In this document: positions 30,626 through 39,680 of the stretch, one piece after another
Layout of the letters: each line of letters starts with the position of its first letter
Position numbering within the stretch: position 1 is the stretch's first letter
NCBI GenBank assembly: GCA_045598925.1
Contig: JAZRVC010000027.1
Span: forward strand, 1 to 64,000
Direction: 5' to 3'
DNA from: UBA3637 sp045598925
GTDB taxonomy: Bacteria; Pseudomonadota; Alphaproteobacteria; CAAHEQ01; UBA3637
DNA: 64,000 nt
Program-made: the position numbers and the translations under genes
The notes under the pieces: model-generated
Databases searched by the model: none
Told to the model about the DNA's origin: nothing
What the model saw: only the letters and a program-made list of their open reading frames with translations

Positions 30626-31902
30626 CATTAGAAAATAAAATTGATACTTGGATGGAAGACTATCTTCCTGTCGGAACAAAAAAGATTGCTGTGGCTGTTT
30701 CGGGGGGCGCGGATAGTTTATGTTTGACGCTTCTGCTTAATCAATGGGCCAAAAAACACCATGTCGCCCTATATGCCTATACGGTCAATCACGGTTTAAG
30801 AAAAGAAGCCGCCAAAGAAGCCTTAGCGGTTCATAAACTTTTAACCCAAAAGGGAATTAAACACAAAACATTGTTATGGGTGGGCGCAAAACCCAAAACC
30901 GCGGTGGAAGAAAAAGCCCGTATTGCCCGATACGACCTTTTAACAGAGGCCTGTCAAAAAGAAAAAATCAATTTCTTATTCTTGGCCCATCATTTAGAAG
31001 ATCAAGTGGAAACTTTTTGGGCCCGTTTAGCGCATAAAAGCGGTTTAGACGGTCTGTGCGGTATGAACGAAATCGGCTATATTAAAAATCTGTTATTGAT
31101 GCGCCCTCTTTTAAGCGAAAAAAAATCAGATTTGATTGCTTATTTAAAAAAGCATCATTGTCGGTGGTTTGAAGATGAGATGAATCAAGACATCCAATAT
31201 GAACGCGTCCGTTGGCGTAAAAACCAAACTTTTTTGGATAAAATTGGACTCACCACTGATTTGATTTCACAACTGACCATGCGTTTAACCCGCGAAAAAG
31301 AAGCCATTGATTTTTATGTGGATGCTTTTATTAAAAACAGCGTCCTGTTAAATCCGGCGGGGTATATTTTTATCAGTCGGATTGCTTGGGAAATGATTCC
31401 GATGGCGGTGCGCATTAAAGCCTTAATCAGATTATTACCCAAGGTATGTCCCAGCGATAAACCGATCTCGCTGGAATCTGTGGAAGATATCATTCTGAAA
31501 AATAAGAAAAGTGCCACGTTGGCCGGATGTCAAATTTTGATACACAAAAAGGGTATTTTTATTTCAAAAGAATTAAGAGCCCCTGAAAAGAAAAAGGTCT
31601 TTAAAGCGGGTGAATCAGGTTTTTGGGATCGTTTTTGGATTGCGACCCCCGTAAAGATGACCTGCGATTACGGGGCCCCTTCTCCACGGTTAAAGGATAT
31701 TCCTTATTTGGTTCAAAAAACTTTTCCGCCAATGGGCTATAAAAAGATTCATTTTTCCATTGAAACAGGGGCTTTTTGCGGTATTTATTTTCCGAAAATG
31801 CCCGTTTGCACACAAAAAGAACTTGAAAAAAAAGTGCGTTTGTCCTATAAAAAAGGAGAAAAGACACTTTATATTCACTTTAATCCAAGGAAAATTAAAT
31901 GA
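30616..31902 (+). CDS. tilS: tRNA(Ile)-lysidine synthase
   Basis: 428 aa. Changes C34 of the CAU-anticodon tRNA-Ile to lysidine so that it reads AUA. The PP-loop SGGADSLCLTLLL is near residue 30. LFLAHHLEDQVETFWARL is the second family motif, and RFEDEMNQD-like text (CRWFEDEMNQDIQYERVRWR, two motifs) the substrate part. Between cpoB and ftsH, the standard alphaproteobacterial order. Confidence 0.94.
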   Translation: MSITLENKIDTWMEDYLPVGTKKIAVAVSGGADSLCLTLLLNQWAKKHHVALYAYTVNHGLRKEAAKEALAVHKLLTQKGIKHKTLLWVGAKPKTAVEEKARIARYDLLTEACQKEKINFLFLAHHLEDQVETFWARLAHKSGLDGLCGMNEIGYIKNLLLMRPLLSEKKSDLIAYLKKHHCRWFEDEMNQDIQYERVRWRKNQTFLDKIGLTTDLISQLTMRLTREKEAIDFYVDAFIKNSVLLNPAGYIFISRIAWEMIPMAVRIKALIRLLPKVCPSDKPISLESVEDIILKNKKSATLAGCQILIHKKGIFISKELRAPEKKKVFKAGESGFWDRFWIATPVKMTCDYGAPSPRLKDIPYLVQKTFPPMGYKKIHFSIETGAFCGIYFPKMPVCTQKELEKKVRLSYKKGEKTLYIHFNPRKIK

Positions 31903-33770
31903 GAAAAAAAATACTTTTCGGCAAAAGTTTATTGATTTGGCTCGCCCTGTTTGTCGGGGTGGCTGTTGTTTCTAATTATACCTATACAGAAGCAAAAAAA
32001 GCCCCCGCACAAGAACTCAATTATTCTGATTTTGTGGGACAAGTGGAACAAGGAAATGTTGTTTCTGTCACCATTCAAGGACAAAATATCACCGGTAAAT
32101 TAAAGGATGATAAAGAATTTAAAACCTATATTCCTGAAGAAGCGGGCATTGTTTCTTTATTAAACAAAAACAAAGTCCAACTGACCGCCGAACCTGTACC
32201 AGAAAAATCGGCGTCTTGGGGTGAAATGCTACTGTCTTGGTTGCCCATGATTTTCTTTTTGGGCTTTTGGCTATTGATGATGCGTCAAATGGCCGCCAGC
32301 AATGGGAAGGCCCTCAGTTTTGGTAAATCCAAGGCTCGCCTTTTAACAGGGAAAGATTCTGTGACTTTTAAGGATGTGGCGGGCATTGAAGAAGCCAAAC
32401 AAGAACTGCAAGAAATTGTAGAATTTTTAAAGTCCCCCGCCAAATTCCAACGGTTGGGGGGTAAGATTCCCAAAGGTGTGTTACTGGTCGGCCCTCCGGG
32501 AACAGGGAAAACACTGCTTGCCAAAGCCATTGCGGGCGAAGCAGGTGTGCCTTTTTATTCTATCTCGGGTTCTGACTTTGTGGAAATGTTTGTCGGTGTG
32601 GGGGCCAGCCGTGTGCGTGATATGTTTGAACAGGCCAAAAAGACCAGCCCTTGCATTGTGTTTATGGATGAAATTGATGCGGTTGGTCGTCATCGCGGGG
32701 CGGGACTCGGCGGTGGCAATGACGAACGCGAACAGACCCTTAACCAACTGTTGGTGGAAATGGACGGATTTGAAACAAACTGCGGGATTATTTTAATTGC
32801 CGCCACCAACAGACCTGATGTCTTAGACCCTGCTCTGTTGCGTCCCGGTCGTTTTGATCGGCAAGTTGTTGTCAATAATCCCGACATAAAAGGACGTGAA
32901 GAAATCTTAAAAGTTCATGTGCGTAAAGTCCCCTTGGCCCCCAATGTCAAGTTGGATATTTTGGCGCGGGGCACTCCCGGATTTTCGGGGGCTGATTTAG
33001 CCAATCTGGTCAATGAGGCGGCTTTGATGGCTGCCCGCCGCAATAAGACGATGGTCACGATGGCGGACTTTGAAGATGCCAAAGATAAGGTGATGATGGG
33101 AACCGAACGGCGCAGTCTGATTATGGATGACAAAGAAAAGCGTATGACCGCCTATCATGAAGCGGGACACGCGATTGTGTCTTTGCACTTACCCGAATCA
33201 GATCCGCTGCATAAGGTCACAATTATCCCGCGCGGACGGGCTTTGGGGGTGACCATGCAACTGCCCGAAAAAGATAAGTATTCACAAAGTATGACTTATT
33301 TGAAATCTCGCTTGAGTATCTTATTTGCGGGACGCGTTGCCGAAGAAATGATTTTAGGAAAAGACAAAGTTTCCACGGGTGCCAGCAACGATATTCAAGT
33401 GGCCACCACGATTGCGCGTAAGATGGTTTCTGAATGGGGGATGAGTCCTTTGGGGCCTATTGCCTTTGAAGAACCCGAAAGTGATGTCTTTTTGGGCTAT
33501 TCTATCGCCAAGCGTAAGAATATGGCGGATCAAACAGCCCTGCAAGTGGATAAGGCTATTTCTGATTTGATTGAAACAGCCTATAAAAAGACACAAACAA
33601 TCTTAAAAAGCTACAAAAAAGAATTGGATATTTTGGCTAAAGGGTTGATTGAATATGAAACTCTGTCAGGCGAAGAAATCCAACAACTTTTAAAAGGAAA
33701 GAAAATCCGTGCGGAACGGGTAGAAAAAAAGCAAATTAAAACCCGCGCTACCCTGCCAAACGTGAAATAA
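31899..33770 (+). CDS. ftsH: ATP-dependent zinc metalloprotease FtsH
   Basis: 623 aa, hexameric inner-membrane AAA protease that degrades misfolded membrane proteins and regulators. Two membrane helices (SLLIWLALFVGVAVVS and MLLSWLPMIFFLGFWLLMM) flank a periplasmic domain. Walker A GPPGTGKT near residue 197, Walker B FMDEIDAVG, second region of homology ATNRPDVLDPALLRPGRFD. Zinc site HEAGH near residue 419. The C-terminal tail is short and basic. Overlaps tilS by 4 bases. Confidence 0.97.
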   Translation: MRKKILFGKSLLIWLALFVGVAVVSNYTYTEAKKAPAQELNYSDFVGQVEQGNVVSVTIQGQNITGKLKDDKEFKTYIPEEAGIVSLLNKNKVQLTAEPVPEKSASWGEMLLSWLPMIFFLGFWLLMMRQMAASNGKALSFGKSKARLLTGKDSVTFKDVAGIEEAKQELQEIVEFLKSPAKFQRLGGKIPKGVLLVGPPGTGKTLLAKAIAGEAGVPFYSISGSDFVEMFVGVGASRVRDMFEQAKKTSPCIVFMDEIDAVGRHRGAGLGGGNDEREQTLNQLLVEMDGFETNCGIILIAATNRPDVLDPALLRPGRFDRQVVVNNPDIKGREEILKVHVRKVPLAPNVKLDILARGTPGFSGADLANLVNEAALMAARRNKTMVTMADFEDAKDKVMMGTERRSLIMDDKEKRMTAYHEAGHAIVSLHLPESDPLHKVTIIPRGRALGVTMQLPEKDKYSQSMTYLKSRLSILFAGRVAEEMILGKDKVSTGASNDIQVATTIARKMVSEWGMSPLGPIAFEEPESDVFLGYSIAKRKNMADQTALQVDKAISDLIETAYKKTQTILKSYKKELDILAKGLIEYETLSGEEIQQLLKGKKIRAERVEKKQIKTRATLPNVK

Positions 33771-33778
33771 GAAAGTGT

Positions 33779-35233
33779 TTATTCACACATGACATAGGTG
33801 CCGTTCATAGCACGAGTACCATAATCTACCCATTCACTATTATATTGCATTCCAAGGTTCCATGCATAAGTTGTTGTGTGATTACTGGTGGTCGTAATAG
33901 TTCCATCTTCACCATAACGTGTCCAAAATGCACCCGTTGTACCAACCGCCTTATATAACTTATTATACCCTCTTCCACTAAAAACAGCATTTAAGGGAAG
34001 ACCTGCCAAAGGACTAATAATTAAACCAGAAGTACCTTTTCCCACACACATGGAATTTGCGGCGAACCAATTCATCATAGTTTTATAATAAGGATGTCCT
34101 CCTTCCAATGTTGTTCCCCAACCAGAGGTCGGAACTGATTGACATGTTCCTTCACCACCACACATCCCGGGTTCCTCACAAAAACAAGCAACACATGTCG
34201 GTCTGCAATAATAGCCCAACCCACATTGATTTGTTATATAATCATCACAAGAACTCGGTTGCGGCTGACAGCCTGAGGCTGTATAAACATCCCCCGATGT
34301 GTTGCATTTACAAATGACTGTATCAGGTGCCACTCCAACACTTCCCGCATAACCGCCGGCCCCATCAATACTTGTTCCTTCTGGACATAGAATGACACAA
34401 GTATCCTCTTCCCTTTTAAATCCGCTATCACACACAATTTCCCCTGTTGTACAGGTGGCGTGTTCAGGACAGATGGCGCAAGCACCAGAAGTATTACAGT
34501 AAGCATTTTCCCCTTCACAGGTAATGGGTGTTGTCGTAATACACCCTGTATCGGGGTCTATCGCGTTTTCGGTAATGGCACAACTTTCTGAAGGTTCGAC
34601 ACACGCTTGACAGACACCTTCGGATTCGTAATAATTATCTATACACCCATCGCAATTGCCGTTTGTACCGTCCAAACGCTTGAGAGAGGCACAACTGACA
34701 CAACCGTCTTGTGTTTCATTTAAGGTGGTACCGTCTTCACAAACACAACTTAAATTTTCCCAAGTACTGCCGATATTTTTAAACCCTTCCTGACAAGCAA
34801 AACTTTCATTAGAGCAATCCGCATGATTTGGACACGCATAGCATTTATCTGTGCCACCCGGGGCAAAAGTACCTGCATCACACGCCACACATTCGGCCTT
34901 GCCCGCCACAGAGTGAGTGCCTGGGCCACACAAGGTACATTCGTTTTGGCCATCACTATAATAGCCCGTGGGACAAGGCTCACAGTTGCCGTCTTTGGCC
35001 ACATATCCCAAATCACACAAGCACACACCGAACTTTTTATAGACGTTATCGCCCACACAGGCACCCTCTTTTAATCTTAACTTCGGGCAATTCCCAACCC
35101 CGCATAATTCAACCGCAATAGACTTCACCCCGTTGGGATTTGTGGCTTTTATTTTACCCCCAAACAGAGCGCCGCCCGCCAACACAGCGGTAGAAACTAA
35201 AACAGTAGTGGCTAATAAAATAATACGTTGCAT
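33779..35233 (-). CDS. Secreted Cys-rich (EGF-like) protein with C-type-lectin-like end, paralog of 24662-26884
   Basis: 484 aa. Signal peptide MQRIILLATTVLVSTAVLAGG. Residues 20-190 are nearly identical, also in DNA, to the larger paralog (CPTGYYSDGQNECTLCGPG and following modules). Residues 190-330 hold different EGF-like modules. The end (MMNWFAANSMCVGKG, FWTRYG, NGTYVMCE) has the same lectin-like pattern but diverged sequence. A probable surface or secreted recognition protein. It begins 18 bp after mlaC on the same strand, so it is likely cotranscribed with mlaA-mlaC. Confidence 0.75.
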   Translation of the reverse strand: MQRIILLATTVLVSTAVLAGGALFGGKIKATNPNGVKSIAVELCGVGNCPKLRLKEGACVGDNVYKKFGVCLCDLGYVAKDGNCEPCPTGYYSDGQNECTLCGPGTHSVAGKAECVACDAGTFAPGGTDKCYACPNHADCSNESFACQEGFKNIGSTWENLSCVCEDGTTLNETQDGCVSCASLKRLDGTNGNCDGCIDNYYESEGVCQACVEPSESCAITENAIDPDTGCITTTPITCEGENAYCNTSGACAICPEHATCTTGEIVCDSGFKREEDTCVILCPEGTSIDGAGGYAGSVGVAPDTVICKCNTSGDVYTASGCQPQPSSCDDYITNQCGLGYYCRPTCVACFCEEPGMCGGEGTCQSVPTSGWGTTLEGGHPYYKTMMNWFAANSMCVGKGTSGLIISPLAGLPLNAVFSGRGYNKLYKAVGTTGAFWTRYGEDGTITTTSNHTTTYAWNLGMQYNSEWVDYGTRAMNGTYVMCE

Positions 35234-35251
35234 TAGGAATCCTTTGTTTAG

Positions 35252-35851
35252 TTATTTTTTACTGCTATATTTAAAGTTTTTCACTTTCTTATTCAACTCA
35301 TCCGTTAAATCAGATAAGCGACCTTGATGTTGTTGTAAGAAACTGGTGTATTCGCTGCGATAACTGACCGCCATACTCACCCCTTCTACTGTAATATCTA
35401 TAATTAAAAAGGTGTTATCCTTGGAACGAATCCGCCACAGTAAAGCCACAGGTGTTTTATCCTGAATTTCACTGTCCACATAGAACTGATTCTTTTGTTG
35501 CGCAGGACGGGATGAAATAAACTTCACCGTTTGACCATCATAAAGACCGAATCGGTCTGTCCAGGTCTTAGTTAAAAGTTCCGTAAAGGCAGATAAGAAC
35601 TCTTTCTTTTCCTGATCCGTTGCCTTTTTCCAATAGGTGCCCAAGACAAACTGACCGATACTTTTTAAATCTAAATTTGATGTAAAACGCTGACGCATAA
35701 AAGATTCCCGCGCCTGCAATGTGGGACTGCCCTTGATACCGTTTTCAATAATGTCTGTCGTTAAAGACTGCAAAAAATCAATTTGAGCATCAGACGCCAA
35801 TGTGGGAATGGCCCAAAACATCATCATTAAAGTTAAAAATAGTTTTTTCAT
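35252..35851 (-). CDS. mlaC: Phospholipid-transport protein MlaC
   Basis: 199 aa. Periplasmic carrier of the Mla system, moving phospholipid between the outer-membrane MlaA and the inner-membrane transporter. Signal peptide MKKLFLTLMMMFWAIPTLAS. RFTSNLDLKSIGQFVLGTYW and FLSAFTELLTKTWTDRFG are the family pattern. VALLWRIRSKDNTFLIIDITV lines the lipid-binding sheet (written in full it spans about residues 133-153). It follows mlaA by 14 bp. The MlaDEF genes are not in the window. Confidence 0.92.
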   Translation of the reverse strand: MKKLFLTLMMMFWAIPTLASDAQIDFLQSLTTDIIENGIKGSPTLQARESFMRQRFTSNLDLKSIGQFVLGTYWKKATDQEKKEFLSAFTELLTKTWTDRFGLYDGQTVKFISSRPAQQKNQFYVDSEIQDKTPVALLWRIRSKDNTFLIIDITVEGVSMAVSYRSEYTSFLQQHQGRLSDLTDELNKKVKNFKYSSKK

Positions 35852-35865
35852 TTTTTATTTTCCTT

Positions 35866-36630
35866 TCATTCTTCTATTTCAAAATCAAAATCTTCGGTGG
35901 TGATAGCGGGGTCGTCAAATTTACCGACATTGATTTTCTTTCGGCGGTTTTGTTGATACATCGTGCGCAAAGTCGCATAGTAATCTGTGGACGAATTTTG
36001 AACATTATCCAACAATTCCAATCCTTTTTCACGCTTACTTAAACCATTGACGACCACAGCCCCCGCAATGACACCGTATTCACCCCTTAAACGCCATTGG
36101 GCAATATCCGTCAAGGCATCCACCCCTAAACCGATAGCATCTCGGGGATTTGAAGGCCCCAATACGGGCAACATTAAATAAGGGCCTCCCTCTGTCCAAC
36201 CCCACTTCGCCATTGTCTGACCAAAATCATTATCCGGGGCAGGAATATCCATATCTGTGGCCACATCAAACAGACCAAAAAAACCAAACGTTAAATTGAT
36301 TGAAGTACGCACCAGCACCCATCCTGCGCTTTTAAATTCCCCTTGTAAAAGAGAATTCATCAGATAGGCCGGTTGCTTTAAAGTGGAAAAAACATTACTA
36401 ATCATCTCACGGAAAAAGGAAGGAACCCCCAAACGATAGCCCTTGGCCACGGGCTTAAATACCGTCCTATCCATCACTTCATTAAAGGAAAACACAGCCC
36501 GATTCATAGGCTCAAACGGGTCGTTATTAAAATCAGGTTCATCCGAAGAAACACACCGACATCCCGTCAATAAAGCCAAGGATAAAAAAGCAACGAATAA
36601 AAAATTTACTTTCTTTTTTATTTTTCGCAT
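35866..36630 (-). CDS. mlaA: Outer-membrane lipid asymmetry lipoprotein MlaA (VacJ)
   Basis: 254 aa. Lipobox LTGC. Removes phospholipid from the outer leaflet and passes it to MlaC. DPFEPMNRAVFSFNEVMDR, FFREMISNVFSTLKQPAYLM and NDFGQTMAKWGWTEGGPYLM are the family signature. PVLGPSNPRDAIGLGVD follows. First gene of mlaA-mlaC, divergent from the 36720 gene. The C-terminus is acidic. Confidence 0.94.
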   Translation of the reverse strand: MRKIKKKVNFLFVAFLSLALLTGCRCVSSDEPDFNNDPFEPMNRAVFSFNEVMDRTVFKPVAKGYRLGVPSFFREMISNVFSTLKQPAYLMNSLLQGEFKSAGWVLVRTSINLTFGFFGLFDVATDMDIPAPDNDFGQTMAKWGWTEGGPYLMLPVLGPSNPRDAIGLGVDALTDIAQWRLRGEYGVIAGAVVVNGLSKREKGLELLDNVQNSSTDYYATLRTMYQQNRRKKINVGKFDDPAITTEDFDFEIEE

Positions 36631-36719
36631 TTTTTTCTTGATTTTCCTTTAAAATTATTTAAGACTATTACCATATAGGGTTAGACTAACAAATTACAAA
36701 TTAAAGGTCAAGGGAAAAG

Positions 36720-37781
36720 ATGGTAAATTTTTTCAAAAAAATTTTAATATCAGGGATGTTTTTCTATCCCCAATTGACTTTGGCCCAAGATGTAGATATT
36801 CCCGAATTTATGGACGAAGATGAACCCGAAATATATGAGGAAGAAGCGGCACCGCAACAAAGCGTTCCGACACAAACAACCTCGGCCACTACTTTCACCG
36901 TCGGGCAAGCCACAATCACACAAAAACCCCAAGAAAAAAATCCGAATTTAGGCCGCAACGAAACACCGTTGGAACGGTTGGTCTATTCGCATTCTCCACT
37001 GCCAGAACTGAGTATTGATTTAACAAAAAAAGAACCCGAATCCGTCCCGCAAGTCAAACAATGGGATCCTATTTCTTTGACACCGACTTTGGAACAAGAA
37101 ATGCCCGCTTTGACAGACATGGTGGACGAAACCGTATTGATTAAAGGGACGACAAATTCTTTGGATGCACGGGATTATGAGTTGGAAGGTTTTGCCTTGG
37201 GTATGACACCTTTGGATGTCGGAAAAATTGCCCTGAAAAATGGGTATAAAATTACAAAATCGCAAAAAGAATTCCCCTTGTTTCTTACCACACGTTATGA
37301 ACAAGAATGTCGTTTAGAGGGGCTGTATTTACCGGCAGATATTCGTGCCTGTATTCGTCAAAAAGGAAAAGAAAACGATACGATTTTCTTAAAAACAATG
37401 ACCATTACGAAACCCGGGAATAAAGAATCCTATGTGTTTGAATTTACTTCGCCTGCCACAGAAAATCGGGCGTGGCGCATTACCTATTCTAACAAAGGGG
37501 ATAACTCTTTAAATTTCACGCAAATCAATACCTCAAAAAAACTCAGTCGCCGTGATCAATTTTTCCAAGCCGTTTTTAATAAATTCGGATACCCCAGCGA
37601 CAGCACCAACTTTATCTGGGGGGCAAAAGATGACGCTTTTATGCAAGTTTCTATGTATGGCAGTAATTATGATGCGAAAATTACTTTGACAGACACCCTG
37701 CTGTCTGATGAAGATTATTTTGCCGCCAAAGAATGGATAGACGAGCAACCCTCTTTAGAAAAATTTGATTTTGGAGAATAA
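36720..37781 (+). CDS. Exported protein upstream of the Clp-like ATPase
   Basis: 353 aa. N-terminal signal (ILISGMFFYPQLTLAQ). Residues 25-100 are acidic and low in complexity. From about 150 there is a globular part (ELEGFALGMTPLDVGKIALK, YEQECRLEGLYLPADIRACI) with two nearby Cys that could form a disulphide. ALGMTP resembles the start of small periplasmic domains seen repeatedly in proteobacteria, but I cannot name it. The stop abuts the start of the ATPase gene. Confidence 0.6.
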   Translation: MVNFFKKILISGMFFYPQLTLAQDVDIPEFMDEDEPEIYEEEAAPQQSVPTQTTSATTFTVGQATITQKPQEKNPNLGRNETPLERLVYSHSPLPELSIDLTKKEPESVPQVKQWDPISLTPTLEQEMPALTDMVDETVLIKGTTNSLDARDYELEGFALGMTPLDVGKIALKNGYKITKSQKEFPLFLTTRYEQECRLEGLYLPADIRACIRQKGKENDTIFLKTMTITKPGNKESYVFEFTSPATENRAWRITYSNKGDNSLNFTQINTSKKLSRRDQFFQAVFNKFGYPSDSTNFIWGAKDDAFMQVSMYGSNYDAKITLTDTLLSDEDYFAAKEWIDEQPSLEKFDFGE

Positions 37782-39680
37782 ATGGAACAGGATTTAAATT
37801 CTTTTTTAATCAACTATACGTCTTTAGCCAAAGAAGGCAAACTAACCAACCTGATCGGGCGGGAAAAAGAATTAGAGCGTCTGATTCATATCCTGCTCAG
37901 AAACACAAAAAACAATCCTGTGATTGTCGGGCCCAGCGGTATTGGAAAAACGGCCTTGATGGAAGGGTTGATTGCCTTTATGTGCAGCGAAAGCGCCCCC
38001 GAATATATGCAAACCCGTGAAGTGGTGGGATTGGATGTGGCCAAAATTATGTTGGCCAGTAAAAGTGATGCCGAATATGAAGAACTGACCAAAAATGTGT
38101 TGCAATTAGTGGTAGATTCCAATCATCAAAAACTGCTCTATTTAAAAGATATCAGTTTTTTGGTACCGATGGAAACAAACCCCGAAAATCGTGAGCCGGC
38201 TAAATTTTTAAAACTCTGTCTGTTGGCAGGACAAGTCAATTGTCTTATTGAAACAGATACCTTAAATTTCGTGGGACATTTGGAAAAAGACACAGCCGTT
38301 ATGGGATGTTTACAATCTTTATTATTGGAAGAACCCACATTAGAAGAAAGCATTCAAATTTGCACCGCCCGAAAGGGGGCCTTGGAAGAACACTATGCCA
38401 TTCAAATTCCGGATGAAACCGTGAAGGTTGCTTGTCAATTGACGGGACGCTATATCAAACAGCGGGCGTTTCCAGAAAAAGCCTTAGACTTATTGGATGA
38501 TTCGGCGAGCCTTCTGATGATGGACATTGCCCGTGGGGATGTCGCCGGTGAATCCAACACCCTAACCCAAGATTTTTGTTTCAGAACGATTGCCGATTGG
38601 ACAGGGATTCCCGTGGAAAAAGTAGATGCGGAAGACAGGGAACGTTTGGCCAAAGCAGAAGACCTTTTACGCCAACGGGTCGTGGGGCAAGATAATGCCG
38701 TGAAAGTGGTAGCGGATGCTTTACGTCGTTCTCGGTCGGGATTACAAGACCCGAATCGTCCGATTGGATCCTTTTTGTTTGTTGGTACAACCGGTGTCGG
38801 TAAGACGGAATTGGCCAAATCTTTGGCGGACTTTATGTTTAATGATGAAACCGCCCTACTTCGTATTGATATGTCCGAATATATGGAAAGGTCTTCGGTG
38901 ACACGTTTGATTGGCCCCCCTCCTGGTTCACCGGGATTTGAACACGGCGGTCTGTTGACCGAAGCGGTTCGTTTAAAGCCTTTCCAAGTGGTGTTATTTG
39001 ACGAAATTGAAAAAGCGCATTTGGATATTCTAAACTTGATGTTGCAACTGTTGGATGAAGGACGACTCACCGACAGTAAAGGCGTGACAGTGGATTTCAG
39101 AAATACGATTATTATTTTGACCTCTAACGTGGGGGCGACATTGCCCAGTTATCAGCGGGTGGCAAAACTGACCGAATACTTCAGACCCGAATTTTTAAAC
39201 CGTTTGGACGATATTGTATCCTTCCACCAACTCAAACCCGAACACTTGCGTCAAATTGTGGAAATTCATTTGAATAAGTTATTAAAACGCGCCAAGGCTT
39301 TAAACTATCTGGTCACCGTGGATGAAAAAGCAAAAGATTGGTTTGTGGATGAAGTCTTTACCTCTAAATTCGGGGTGCGTGCCTTAAAGCGTTTAATCCA
39401 AGAACAGGTGGAAACACCGCTCTCTTTATTGATTATGCAGGATAGAATCCACCCGGGTCAACCTGTGTTTTTAAATGTGGATGAATCGGGCAGAAAATTA
39501 CGCATCTATGCCAAACCGGCCACAGCAAATGCGCCCGCTATGGAAATTAAAACACCCGAAAAGACCGCCGAACCGGATGAGGAAGACCCTATTGAAGAGG
39601 CAGAATCTCCCTCCGACCCCGAAGAAATTATAGAAGATAATTCAAATGAGCAAAACGAACCTGACCACCCAACTGCTTGA
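37782..39680 (+). CDS. ClpA-like AAA+ ATPase, N-domain missing and first ATPase site degenerate
   Basis: 632 aa; ClpA is about 750. It starts directly at the first ATPase domain: LIGREKELERLIHILLRNTKN, Walker A GPSGIGKT (50-57). In that domain the Walker B reads LLYLKDISFL rather than FIDEIH, and the arginine-finger segment RRF is replaced by GCLQ, so it probably does not hydrolyse ATP. The second domain is intact (GTTGVGKT near 333, VVLFDEIEKAH near 404, ILTSNVG), but the pore loop reads GPPPGSPGFEHGG without the usual Tyr. The acidic tail after 590 is extra. Probable Clp-family unfoldase of altered role. ClpS and ClpP are not nearby. Confidence 0.85.
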   Translation: MEQDLNSFLINYTSLAKEGKLTNLIGREKELERLIHILLRNTKNNPVIVGPSGIGKTALMEGLIAFMCSESAPEYMQTREVVGLDVAKIMLASKSDAEYEELTKNVLQLVVDSNHQKLLYLKDISFLVPMETNPENREPAKFLKLCLLAGQVNCLIETDTLNFVGHLEKDTAVMGCLQSLLLEEPTLEESIQICTARKGALEEHYAIQIPDETVKVACQLTGRYIKQRAFPEKALDLLDDSASLLMMDIARGDVAGESNTLTQDFCFRTIADWTGIPVEKVDAEDRERLAKAEDLLRQRVVGQDNAVKVVADALRRSRSGLQDPNRPIGSFLFVGTTGVGKTELAKSLADFMFNDETALLRIDMSEYMERSSVTRLIGPPPGSPGFEHGGLLTEAVRLKPFQVVLFDEIEKAHLDILNLMLQLLDEGRLTDSKGVTVDFRNTIIILTSNVGATLPSYQRVAKLTEYFRPEFLNRLDDIVSFHQLKPEHLRQIVEIHLNKLLKRAKALNYLVTVDEKAKDWFVDEVFTSKFGVRALKRLIQEQVETPLSLLIMQDRIHPGQPVFLNVDESGRKLRIYAKPATANAPAMEIKTPEKTAEPDEEDPIEEAESPSDPEEIIEDNSNEQNEPDHPTA

